DNA from: Microbotryomycetes sp. JL201
Taxonomy: Eukaryota > Basidiomycota > Microbotryomycetes
Assembly: GCA_033819885.1 (NCBI GenBank)
Contig: JAQYUZ010000012.1
Location: 124,001-188,000 of the forward strand
DNA: 64,000 bases
Reading direction: 5' to 3'
The notes beneath the pieces are model-generated. The model ran no database searches. It was not told where the DNA came from and was given only the letters and a program-made list of their open reading frames with translations. Both the position numbers and the translations under genes were made by a program. This document shows, piece by piece, positions 44,387-56,227 of this stretch. Position 1 is the first letter of the stretch. Every line of letters starts with the position of its first letter.

Positions 44387-45375
44387 ACAGTTATAGGTCG
44401 TAGACTTCAAATAGGTGTAGATTATGCGGATTGTCATTCATTCAAATCTCTGAGCTTATGCCACGACGTTCTACAGTATTCATGCGCCGCAAGTCGCCGA
44501 ATTTGTCTTCAAGCCGGTCGCGCGCCAACCCTGGTGAAGGTCTACACAGCTCTACCCAGCGGTTGAGAAAGCGCGGGCGCTCTAGCCTCCGCAGCTCGAA
44601 GGCGATTGCAGATCTCTTGTTGCGCGCTTCACTTGAGAGCAAAAGGACTTCCGTAGAATGAGTCCCTGTCGTTACGGCAGTGCGGCGGAACTTCCCATGC
44701 AATCCGATCGCCCCTGCTACGACAATCACTCGGCAATGCACACAAGTGGACGGTGGACATGCTAAGTGTGAATCTCCGATTTCATGCGCAAAACAGCTTC
44801 GGCTAAGACAATATACAGTAAAAGGCATGTCAACAGCAATCAAACCATGTGCTGACCCGTAGATTGCGGATAGGCGAGCTGATTACATTAATGATTGACA
44901 GCATGTGCTTGCCGATCGATTTCGATCCCACCTCCCAACTTCGCGAATGCTGCGGCGACAGTCGAAGAGAATTTGGGGTCCCCGGGTCAGCTTGAGCTGG
45001 ACGAGAAGTGTTGTCGAAAGAGACGGACGAGACGAGTCTGGAACGTCAAGGCGTCGCTTTGATTGCCGGCAGTCGCCGCTCGAGGTGCGAGACACCTGCG
45101 AGCCTTGATGTTGTCACGACAACGTGGCTCTCGCGAGGAGTGCAATCTCAAATATGTATGGGACAGCGTTTGACCAGCAACAACATTGCTTAAGCGGGGA
45201 TAGTGCATGCGAAACGAAGCTTGTCTTACAACGAGCATTGAAAATCGTCATTTCCAGTGCTGCGGCCTGAGAGAGGGTCCACACGGCGCTTCGGCCGCAA
45301 TCTTTCGCGACAGCAGCATACCACCTCGACCGCACGCGCCCTTTTGACGACAGTGGGAGTGCGATTGCGCTTGCC
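44387..45375. other. Unassigned 989-base intergenic region
   Basis: The largest gap in the window without a confident gene. It must contain the transporter 3' end and the promoter of the following kinase. Two overlapping antisense frames near 44431-44843 have fairly balanced composition, on the minus strand with ELRRLERPRFLNRWVELCR, but neither has a family signature. A short unrecognised gene or non-coding RNA is possible. I see no repeats or transposon ends. Confidence 0.3.
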
Positions 45376-48300
45376 ATGTCAGAGCACTGGCTGGCGCCGC
45401 CGCCCAGCGCGACTACAGCGTCGCAGCGCTCGGCGCCCACCAACTTCAACACGCACGAGCAAGGCGGCTTGACGCGCTCGTCGCGACAGAGCTCGCTGTC
45501 CCATTTGGTCAGCTACAGCTCGCCTGACCAGTCGCCCCCGGGAGCGCAGCCGATCGCGCTCAGTTCGTCCTCGTCTGGACATCACTCGCCCGCGCCGTCC
45601 GTCTCGCCTGCGTCGAGCCTGTCGTCGGCCAAGAGCCCAAACTCGGGCTTTGTCGTCACATCGCGGCCAAAGCGGTATCAACCGCCGCCGTCGCCCGACG
45701 CGCGCTCGTCGGTGCTGAGCCTCGCTCCAAGCCGAGCGTCACCGCCTGGACTGAACTCGGGCAGCGGCCCACACGCCGTGCACCATGCAGGCGCAAACGC
45801 AGACGCGGGCGACCGAAACAGGTCGATGTCGTCACTGCACACTTCTCAGTCAACAGATTCGCGCATCGGCTCGTCCTCGCCAACGTCACGGCCCGACCGC
45901 AAACCGTCGCACGCGTCGTCACGCTCGTCAGGCCGCGCAGGCTCCGAGCAGTACTCACCTACGGGTGAGCCAAAGACGACCTTGACCCTGTCAAGCTCGA
46001 TCGACTCGCGCGGCCGCCGCATGGTCAACCAGTATGTCCGCCTCAAGACGATCGGCCAAGGCAGCCACGGCAAAGTGTGGCTGTGCGCCGAACCAGCTCT
46101 GCGCGACTCGGACTGGGACAACGATCAAGACCCCGAAGAAGTGCCGGAGGTGGACGACAGGCAATTGACCGCAGAGGAGGCCGAGGCCCGGGCGCGCCGC
46201 AAAGGCAAGCGCGCTCAACAGCGCCTGCAGCGATGGGAGGACGAGATAGAGGCAGGCAACTTTCGCTATTGTGCCATCAAATCAGTCGCCAGGGAGGGTC
46301 CATCGCGGGGCAAAAGCCTTCGTGCAGCTCGTGGGCGCCGAGCTGGTGGCAACGTTAACACGACCGGCATCAGCGCAGACGACAAAATCAAGCGCGAGGT
46401 CGCCATCATGAAAAGGCTCGATCATCCGAACATTGTCAGGCTCAAGGAAGTCATTGACGATGTCAAAAGCAAAAAGGTCTTCATGGGTGAGCTTGGACGG
46501 AGCTCGTTGAGAGGTGGCCCGGTTTCTGATTGCGCTCGTGTACCTAGTGCTCGAATTCATGGCAGGCGGTCAGGTCGTGTGGCAGGACGAGCACAAAAGG
46601 CCAGCGCTGACTGTAGAGCAGGCGAGAAGAACGTTTCGCGACGTCGTCCTGGGTCTTGAATACCGTGAGTCAAGGCGGCAGCAGTCCGGTTCCCAAGCCG
46701 GCTGACATCGGTTGCACAGTGCATTATCATGGCATCATTCATCGAGACATTAAACCTGCCAACCTGCTTTGGACGGAGGATCACAGCGTCGTCAAGATTT
46801 CAGATTTCGGCGTGTCGCACGTGTCAGAGGCTTTGCTTCGTGCGTCACCACTTGACAGCGGCAATTGTACACAAACGGACGACGACAATGCACTGCGCAA
46901 GACGGCGGGCAGCCCCGCTTTCTTTGCGCCCGAACTCTGCCACCCGACAGACTATACGCCGACTCCAAATCAGGGACAGTCTGATTCTGGCAGCACCTAC
47001 TTTCCGCCGGACGCATACAAGTCTTCGTCGTCTTCGACTTCACAGCTGCCGCAGGCGACCATGGCCAACGGCATCGCGCTCACATCGACGACCATCTCGC
47101 CACCTCTGCCTTTGCCGGACGGTTCAAAGCCTCGACCTCGGCCTCAGATTGGACGCGGAATTGATGTTTGGGCTCTCGGTGTGACTCTTTATTGCCTGCT
47201 CTTTGGCGACACGCCATTCATGGCCAACACCGAATTCGAGCTCTACAACGTCATTGCATGTGAGAGCATCCGTGTGCCCGAGCGAATGGGACGCGAGGGT
47301 ACATGGACTGGAGTGCCGACGACGAACGACTGGCCCGGACGCGGAGACGGCGTGGAAGGACGCGAAGTGGTAAACTTGCTCGGTCGTTTGCTTGATAAAG
47401 ATCCGGCGAAGCGCATCACGCTGGCCGAGGTCAAGGTGAGTTGTGCGGGGGCATTATCATGCAGCATATCTGATCAGGCTTCTGCAGCGTCACCCTTGGG
47501 TTTTGCGAAATCTTCAAGATCCGCAAGCTTGGCTGAAAGAAACGGACCCGATCAAGTCACAGAGCGTCGACATCACTGAAGAGGACGTCAAACAAGCCAC
47601 ACAAGCCCGAGGCGCGGTCGACACTCTTCCGCCGATCCGGAACCGACCAGGAATCCGCAAAGCTCTCAACGCCGCGCTCGTCCGGTTCCCTGCTTTTGCG
47701 CGCATCAAGAGTCAGCGTTCTTCAGCGGCCGAAGATGACTCGGCGCGCTCCCGAAGCAAGAGTGCGAGTTCGACGAGCCAGCACGACGTTGAGCCCGGAC
47801 CCCTTCACCTAAGCCGAACACCTACGGACGAGTTGCAGCACTACGGTGCTCCCTTCCGCAAGCGTCCGTCCATAGACCTCGGTGAAAGCTTGCGTCGGAT
47901 CATCTCGACCGAAGGTGGTGCGTCGCCATCGCGCGGCTCGAGCCCGGCGGGAACAATCGGCCGAGGTGGATGGGGCAACTTCAGACAGCGTAACAGCACA
48001 GCCGATTCACAATTGACTTCCCCAGTACTCGTCTCGCCGAGTTCGCCCGTTCCAAATGTGCAAATGCCGATGCTGGCGCGGTCCGTGTCTTCGTCGTCGA
48101 ATAAAGGCCTTGCGCCGCATCTGCTACTTGGCCGCAAGAATTCGGAGCGCTCGGACTGTTCTAATCGCGGATCTTCAGTGCAGTCGTCCGACGGTGAGGC
48201 CGCGGGAAAGCGTGGTCTGTCGCGCATGCTTTCAAAGCTTGGAGGCGGCGAGAGGCGAGGAGCAGGGCGGTTCGCCGATGACGGAAACAGTCCTGGGGCG

Positions 48301-49098
48301 ACATCGGGCAGCGAACGACAAGCATCTGATGAAGACATGAACCAAAGCTCTGTTACAACTGTAGTGCCTCAAGCGCTCGTCGACCACTTTGAAGCGTCAG
48401 CAGGCAAATTTGATTCGTTTGGTAGGGCCGTCAAGCCGCCGCAAGAACCTCGCATACGCGTGCCGTCTGTGGACGACGACGACGACGGCATGATGGACAT
48501 TACCGAATTTGAGTACTCCGAGTCCGATGACGAGGATGACGACGATAGTGACGATTATGACGACTTTCTCAAGTCACCAGTCGACCAAGCGACGGGCAAC
48601 TTTGGATGGAGTTCTGCATTTGGGCATCTCGGCATTCGGGAGCATCCCGATGGCGGTATGCTCGATTATGCGGTTCCCGAAGGTGACGACGAGCTCGAGC
48701 CCAAAACGCAGCGACAGTCTTTCAGCACCCCGGCGCTTGAAGACTCGACCCCGCGACCGTCGAAGCGCGACGACCTGGCGACCAGTCTCGAAGCCGAGCC
48801 GCCCGTCTTGCCGCCACCAGCTGTACCGGATGATTGTCGTTTCCAAGCGACGCTCAGGACCCCCGGCGACAGCAGAAGCAACAAGATCAGCCCCGATGCG
48901 CAAAGCCTAACGCCGACGGTGTCGCCGCGCGATGGTTCGATCCGAGCAGTGTCATCCGATGCTCGGTTCGGTGGTGGACGCCGAGAGACGCACTGTCTTG
49001 ACGACGACGACGATGATGATGCTGGCATCGTGATCGCACCGAGGCGCAGACGGGCGGCGACGGCCAGTGGCGGAGCGCCGCTCGTCCCGAGCACCTGA
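45376..49098 (+). CDS. CaMKK/Ssp1-like protein kinase
   Basis: Serine/threonine kinase resembling calcium/calmodulin kinase kinases and fungal Ssp1/Sak1/Tos3/Elm1 kinases that activate AMPK. It starts MSEHWLAPPPSATTASQR. A Ser/Pro-rich N terminus of about 210 residues precedes NQYVRLKTIGQGSHGKVWL. An Arg/Glu insertion follows and then YCAIKSVARE. Downstream are IKREVAIMKRLDHPNIVRL, EFMAGGQVVWQD, YHGIIHRDIKPANLLW, KISDFGVSHVSE and the activation segment KTAGSPAFFAPELCH, a CaMKK feature. An inserted Ser-rich loop separates it from GRGIDVWALGVTLYCLLFGD. A short intron before RHPWVLRNLQ ends the kinase domain. A tail of about 500 residues has acidic runs (48473-48560) and ends at 49098. Confidence 0.9.
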
Positions 49099-49375
49099 TT
49101 TTCGTGCCGCATTTTGAACCCCCGATTGTGCATAGTTTGTCGCCTTTTCAACCAGCATACACGCTGTTTGTGCATTTTTGTGTTTGTCTTGTTTTCGATA
49201 TCTGTGAGGTACTGTCGTAGAGCGTGTTACGGTTTTTGCTTTTATCTGACGTCCGAGGTTGTTGATTTGCATCAAGCTGTGCATAAGCGTGCGCAAAGTG
49301 ACCATGATCGAACCGGGCGATCGGCCAACAGTCGACGTCGCTTCGCTCTCGCCCGATTCCTGCCCGCAAACAAAG

Positions 49376-52300
49376 ATGGGCTCCAGGCGCAGGCGGATGC
49401 GATGGTTGAGAAACTCTGCATTTGCATGTCTTGCGGTGCATTGCGCCGTCGCGCGGGCGGCTGCTCAGGGTGACTCGGCCCCACTCGCGCCACCGCTCCT
49501 GCGTGCCCTGTCGCCATTCCCCAACACGACGTTCGTCCCATCGCCTAGAAGACATTCTCAAGCTGTCGCTATGGGAGGCCAGACGACCGCATGGCAGGGA
49601 CTGGTCGCTCAGCGGCCGCCGGAATGTCCGCCGTGCTCAAAGTTCAATTGCGTACTGCCGGCATTCCATTGTATCAACACTGGCAAGTTCACTCTGAGTC
49701 CATGTTGCGAGCACTGCTGATTCAGCCTCGGCGCATACAGGCAAATGCAACGATTACAACGGCCAATGCATCTGCCCGCCAGGATTCGGCGGTGAAGACT
49801 GTTCAGATCCACGTCAGTCCGAGACCAGGGCAGGCGGCTTTTCAATGGGTTGGCTAGACTTTTTCAAACTCATCTCCCACAGTGTGCGGCTCGTTGGCGG
49901 ATGGCAACGACCGATACCCACGAGAAGGCGACAAGTGCAAGTGTGACGAGGGTTGGACGGGCTTGAATTGTAACGGTCAGTTTGGCGTGGCTCACGCAGC
50001 TCAAGATCTCCCATTCACAATTCTCGACATTCTCCTTGCAGTGTGTGAAACGGACGAAGCCTGCACGGAACTCGCACTGCGGGACCCAAACACGATGATG
50101 TTGCCGAAAGGCGGCGGCACAAACGGAGACGACAAGGAAGCAGATGCTGCAGTATGCTACAAGCAAGGTTACGCTGTGCGGGAAATGCACCAGATGTGCG
50201 ACGTCACGAGTGAGTGAAAATCGCCGCGCAGATTGGGTGGCGAACTCGACTGAAGCGTCAGCAGATCGCAAAATCCTGGACATGTTGCCTGGACGAGCGC
50301 CCCAAGTTACGTTCAATTGCGACACGTCTTCATCGACCTGCGGTTTCCAATTCTGGATCGGTCGGAATGAGTCATTCTATTGCGGCCTGTCTAATTGCAC
50401 GTCATCGCTCGAGGTTGGATACGACTTCAACACAACCGAGTACAATTGTGAGAAGGTGTCGTGCGCGTGTATTCCCGGCAAGATGCTGTGCGGCGAAGAT
50501 GGTAGCGTCGATATCACAGAGTTTCTCGAGGAAGAGGTCAAGGGCCCGGGCAAATTCACTCAGCGTTCGGGCGAAGACAGCAGATTCGAAGAGCCGGCCA
50601 TGAATTCACTCATCAGCGACATTTTTGGAGACACTTATATCACGATCAATTGCAAGGCGGGCGAGTGCTTGAGAGCGAGCGAGGTGCCAGGCTTTGTGGT
50701 GAGCTTGCAGAATTCGAAACGCTTATCACTGCTGTACTGAATATGCAACCGATTGCGTAGCGGCCTCCCAAGCCCAACAGCAAGACTTGGGTCGTTGTCA
50801 CTGTGGCAATTGCTGCAGCCGTCCTGATCCTGGGCTTGTTCCGTGAGTGCTCCAGCTTGGTGTGCGAGAATTCAAGCTGACAGAGAATGCTCAGTCTTCT
50901 ACTACTTCGGACGATCTGGCACGACAGATTACTCGTTTGGCAACGGACGCATTCAACTCAATGGCGACGACAATGAAACGCCGCATGCGGCTGAAGAACA
51001 TGTCCCGACTGCCCTGCAATTTTCGGATCTAACGTACACATTATCCAACGGCAGGCTCGTGCTAGACTCTGTATCCGGCTCGGTCGAGCCTGGCCAGGTC
51101 ATGGCCGTCATTGGTGCGTCAGGCGCCGGTAAATCAACATTCTTGGACTTGCTCGCGCGCAAGCGCAAGCAAGGCACCGTGTCTGGAGACATTCTCGTCA
51201 ATGGCAACAAGGTTTCCGATGCCGAATACCGCAGAGTTGTCGGATTCGTCGACCAGGAAGACACCCTCATGAGCACCCTCACAGTCTACGAGACCGTCCT
51301 GTATTCGGCGCTGCTGCGCCTGCCTCGGGACATGTCCTATGAAGACAAAAAGATGCGCACGCTCGAGACAATGCACGAGCTTGGCATCCTTGGCATCAGA
51401 GACAGCCGGATAGGCGAAAGCGGTCAGCGATCAATCTCGGGAGGCGAGAAGCGTCGCGTCTCGATTGCTTGTGAACTTGTCACTTCGCCGTCAATCTTGT
51501 TCCTCGACGAACCTACCTCAGGTGCGATTGGCGATGGCACAGAGTTTCGTCCCGTACTAACAAACGAGGAAACAGGTCTGGACTCTTACAATGCGTACAA
51601 CGTGGTAGAATCGCTCGTTGCCCTGGCGCGCAACTACAAACGCACCGTCGTCTTTACGATTCATCAACCACGCTCAAACATCGTAGCTTTGTTCGATAAG
51701 CTCGTCCTGCTTGCGAATGGCAAGCTCGTCTACTCCGGCGAGGCGTCTGCGTGCCAGCAATACTTTGAGAAAATTGGCTACGCCTGTCCTCCGGGTTTCA
51801 ACATTGCAGACTATCTGAGTGAGTGTCCATGGCGCATGCTTTCATCTGTACCTGACTTCTGGAGATAGTCGACTTGACAATGCAGAACGAAAAGTTACCG
51901 GATGCTGAAGACGAGCAGGCACATGCAACGGGAAACGGAAACTCAAAGCGCTCGTCTGGATCAGGTTCAAGTACCCCCGTAGACGTCAAGCTTGCCAAGC
52001 TGGTCCAATCATTCGCGTCGAGCGACGTTGCCGCAGAAAATCGCGAGCGAATCGCCGCGTCCTCGACATCACGTTCCCGCGGCGTCGCCAACAGTCAGCC
52101 AATTGTTTTGCGGTCGTACAAGCGCGCATCGTGGTGGCAGCAGTTCACCATCCTAAGTGGCCGATGCTTCAAGAACTTGTATCGCAATCCGATGCTCATG
52201 TGGTCGCACTATGCCGTTGCCATCATCGTCGCGGGTGAGCTCTTTCGTAACTCCCATAGTCACGTCTTCCTGAGCCCATTTTCTTCACAGTCATTTGCGC

Positions 52301-53079
52301 ATTTCTCTTCCGCAATTTGACCGATGACATCCCCGGATTCCAAAATCGGATGGGCTTTGGTTTCTTCGTCCTGTCGTTGTTTGGCTTCAGCTGCCTGACG
52401 ACGCTCAATGCCTTTTCATCCGAACGGCTCTTGTTCACGAGGGAGCGTGCCAACGGCTACTATTCGCCCGTGACCTACTTTGCCGCCAAGCTCTTATTCG
52501 ACATTGTTCCGCTGCGCGTCATTCCGCCGTTTGTTTTTGTCGCCATCGTGTACGCGCCCATCGGCCTCGTACCGACCGTTGACTCGTTCTGGAGTTTTGT
52601 ATTGGTCCTCGTCATGTTCAATTTGACAGCATCGAGCGTTGTGCTGTTCTTGTCGGTGATCATCAAAGACCTCGGCATTGCCAACCTCGTTGGCAGTCTA
52701 CTCATGCTGTTCAAGTGAGTGTGCACCTGCAGGCATCCGCGAGATGCCGCACAGCGCTGACTCTATTTGCTCATGCAGCTTGCTGTTTGCCGGTCTTTTA
52801 ATCAATCGCGAGAAACTACCGTGGTATTTGCAGTGGCTCGAGACGTACTCGTTCTTCCACGCGGCTTTCGAAGCCTTCCTCGTCAATGAAGTGCGGTACC
52901 TGCAACTCATCGACCACAAATACGGTATCGACATTGAAGTGCCCGCCGCCGCCATTTTGAGCACATTCGGCTTCAAACTCGAATTTGCATTTGACGTCTT
53001 GCTCCTGCTCGGTTGCTTTGTCGGCTTTTCACTGTTGAGCTTTGTGGCCCTGCACTTTTTCGTCAAAGAGCGGCGATGA
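49376..53079 (+). CDS. ADP1: ADP1-like ABC transporter (ABCG half-transporter with EGF-like luminal domain)
   Basis: Fungal ABCG half-transporter of the Adp1 type. A signal peptide ([19 protein letters not shown], then a hydrophobic Ala-rich run) leads to a Cys-rich, EGF-like extracytoplasmic region: PPCSKFNC, then [13 protein letters not shown]-type and [12 protein letters not shown] membrane anchor follows ([17 protein letters not shown]) and then the nucleotide-binding domain: Walker [11 protein letters not shown]-loop [13 protein letters not shown], signature [11 protein letters not shown], Walker [11 protein letters not shown] split from [11 protein letters not shown] by an intron, and H-loop TIHQPRSNI. 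The ABC2-type membrane domain begins [20 protein letters not shown] and ends LHFFVKERR at 53079. Substrate unknown. Confidence 0.92.
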
Positions 53080-53239
53080 GGGCAAAACGGAGCATTTGGC
53101 AGAGCGCGACAAGCTGTGACGTGTCTTTTTATATTGTTTGATCACTGTGACCTGTATTATTAGTTCGCATTCTGAGGTAATATGATGACACGAGCATTCT
53201 CGAGGGCCCTCTATCTGTACACATGAAGCAGCCGACGGT

Positions 53240-55392
53240 ATGCCGGAGCGTGCCCCGGCTTGTCTTGGGCCCCACAAAAAAAATCCCGCGCGCAACTCGG
53301 GCGGGCGTCCTTGGCGCTACGTCCGGTTTCTGGCAGACACCGACTGGTGGTACTACTCGACACGTTTCGGGCGCATCATCTTCTCGCGCGACATGCTGAC
53401 GACGACAGTGTCCGACTATTCGTACGATGCCATTCATCGACAGTTTGGCAACGGAATCCGCTTGCCGGACAATTTCAACTGGCCACGGCACGTGTTTGAT
53501 GCCTGGGCAAGCAAGCAGCCAGACCAGATTGCCCTTCAGTGGGTTTCGAGCGACTTTGCACGACAGTCGACGACAACGTTTGCCCAATTGAGTGATCTCA
53601 GCCACCGCGCTGCGGTCGCTTTCGAACGGCGTGGCATCAAAAAGGGCGACAAGGTCATTATGGTCTTGGGAAGGGTCACAGAGTGGTGGGTGGCACTATT
53701 TGGTTTGATGAGGATCGGTGCTGTTCCTGTACCAGGCACGAGTCTGCTCGTCGGCAAAGGTGAGCAGGCCAATTTCCCACCTTTGGATAACATGCTGCAA
53801 AAGCAGATGCGGTCAAGCTGCGAGATACCCTTTGTTCTGTGCTGACACCCTTGATCCGACGCAGATTTGCTCTATCGAGCCGATAGCTGCGGCGCTATTG
53901 CTTTCATTGGCGACAAGGATTCTTGCCCGAAATTCGAAGAAATCATCAAGCAGACAAAGGTCACGACTGTGTGGCAAGTTCGTACTCACGGTGACTCGCT
54001 CGGTGCTGGCAGACGGGACATTCAGAGAGATTTCCTCGATGTCCCGGAGCATACACAGTACAAAGGCAACTCGGATGCAAAACCAAATGACCTCGCGTTA
54101 TTGTACTACACCAGTGGAACAACAGGAGCGCCGAAGCAGGTACTTTTGGAGCAAGAGTACCTCGTGGGCCACACAATCTCGGGCTTGTGGTACAAGCTCG
54201 CGCCCGGAAAACTCTTTTGCAACATGGCAGACTTGGGTTGGGCGAAAGCAGCATACTCGTGCTTTGGATGCTTCAACCTCGGCGCCTCACTTTTCGTTCA
54301 ATCGCCACCACCGGGCGCTTTTACTCCGGACACGCTTCTAAAGGCCTTGCACAAGTATCCGATCGCATCATTGTGCGCACCTCCGACAATCTATCGTACG
54401 CTGGTCACCAAGCCGGCGCTTGAAATGATTCGCAAAGAACCATTCCAAGCTTTGAACCACTGCGTATCGGCGGGCGAACCTCTCAATGCCAGTGTTATTT
54501 CCGACTTTGCAGAGGCTACAGGCATTACAATCAAGGATGCTTGGGGTCAGACTGAAACTGTGAGTGTTTGCTGTTATAGCATCAGCGGACAAGCTCGGCT
54601 CAAGGCGACAACTCTTCTTTCATTAGGTGATTATGGTCGGCAATTTTGAGGGCGTAAAGGTCAAGCCGGGATCCATGGGCAAAGTGGCACCGTCCTTTGT
54701 CATGGGCGTGCTTGATGCCGAAGGTAGGGAGCTACCGGACGGTCAAGAAGGTCAGCTGGCTGTAAGGACAGACGTAGGAGGCGGTAGCAGGTGGATCTTC
54801 AAGGGCAAGTCCGCTCACAATGAAGATCGTTGCACCACCAGAAAGCTAACGCAGAGCGCGACTCGGCGCAGGTTACGTCAAAGAGGGCAAGATTGACACT
54901 CGACGGATTACCGTCGACGGCAAACAGTGGTACTGCACCGGAGACCGAGGTACGCGCGATTTGGACGGTTATTTCACATTCAAGTCGCGAGACGACGATG
55001 TTATTACGTCTTCTGGGTACCGCATTGGCCCGTTCGAAGTCGAGAGCGCTCTCAAGCTTCACCCAGCCGTGCTCGAGAGCGCAGCCGTCGGATCGCCTGA
55101 CTTGCAAAGGCTCGAGATTGTCAAAGCGTTCATTAAATTGACGCCAGAGTACGCACAAAAGTACAAGGGCAAGAAGAAATCAGAACTCGACGCCCTCGCG
55201 GCAGAGATCCAGGCACATTTCCGCAAAGTCACGGCGCCGTACAAGGTGCCGCGCGAGATAGAGTTCCGTGATACTTTACCAACGACTGTTAGCGGTAAGC
55301 TTCAGCGTAATTTATTGCGAGCGGAAGAGCAGGAGAAAAAAAAGGACGTTCTGGAGCAGATTCGTCGTGGTGGCGGAAAGGCCAAACTGTAG
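53240..55392 (+). CDS. Acyl-CoA synthetase, medium-chain (ACSM) type, with PTS1-like C terminus
   Basis: AMP-forming acyl-CoA ligase of the ANL superfamily that activates a fatty or aromatic acid to its CoA thioester. The open frame starts MPERAPACLGPHKKNPARNS; MLTTTVSDYSYDAIHRQF at 53393 is an alternative start. Core motifs: YYTSGTTGAPKQV (P-loop), then WYKLAPGKLFCNMADLGWA, SAGEPLNASVISDF, DAWGQTET, WYCTGDRG and SSGYRIGPFEVESAL with the hinge region. The catalytic Lys lies in TTVSGKLQRNLLR. The last three residues are Ala-Lys-Leu, a good type-1 peroxisomal targeting signal. Animal ACSM enzymes are mitochondrial, so this suggests peroxisomal use here. Confidence 0.9.
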
Positions 55393-55765
55393 ACACCTTC
55401 TGTAATGAAACTAGATGCAGCGGTATTATGTTGCTGGTGGCGGTCTAAAACGCACGCGTACGATTCGGATCTCAGTGATCTCAAATGTTGCCTACTGAGT
55501 TCCCAGACTGATCAACTCTTGATGGCAGCCCAAAATCAAAACACATAGGTAATGATCGGTCGTCATTGCGTCATCAACGTTGCTTCTGAAACAAGTGTGA
55601 GGATCGTAGGAGACTAAGAAGCGGTGGAGAATACGCTTCGCCAAGGGAAGACGGAGTACATGAATACACACAGCAAAACCTTGCGTTCTTCCGTCAGAAT
55701 CTGCACCTCTTTTGCTCTCTAACAACTCGCAAAATGTAACGACTGTCGACCGTTTTCAATGGCGC
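55393..55765. promoter_or_regulatory. Convergent intergenic region between the acyl-CoA ligase and Def1
   Basis: About 370 bases between two converging stop codons, holding both 3' untranslated regions. It is relatively AT-rich, as expected for terminators. No coding features recognised. Confidence 0.4.
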
Positions 55766-56191
55766 TTAGTAGAATGCGCCGAACGAGGACCTGTCGAGAT
55801 CCTTCTGGTCACGCGTATCGCGAGTTTGTTGCTGGCCGTATTGGCCGTACGCTTGAGCTTGCGCGCCAGACTGCGCTCCGTAGCCGCCTTGGTTAGCCAC
55901 GGCCTGCTGACGGTAGCCTTGTCCAACTTGTCCGGGTTGTGCACCCTGAGGGGCAAAGTTGCGCGAGCCGTACTGCTGTTGCTGATAGTATGGAGAAGCG
56001 TTGTATTGCTGTTGCAGTGCTTGGAAGTTTGGCGGGACCTGTTGATAGCCTTGGCCATATCTGCAAGAGCTGACGATTAACCTTGGCTCGCAAGGAGGCC
56101 CAGTCACGGCTGCTCACCCGCCATAGTAACCGTAGCCTTGAGGGTAGCCATAGTGCATCATGTAAGGGTGCTGCTGCTGCTGACCGGGCAT

Positions 56192-56227
<36 letters not shown>

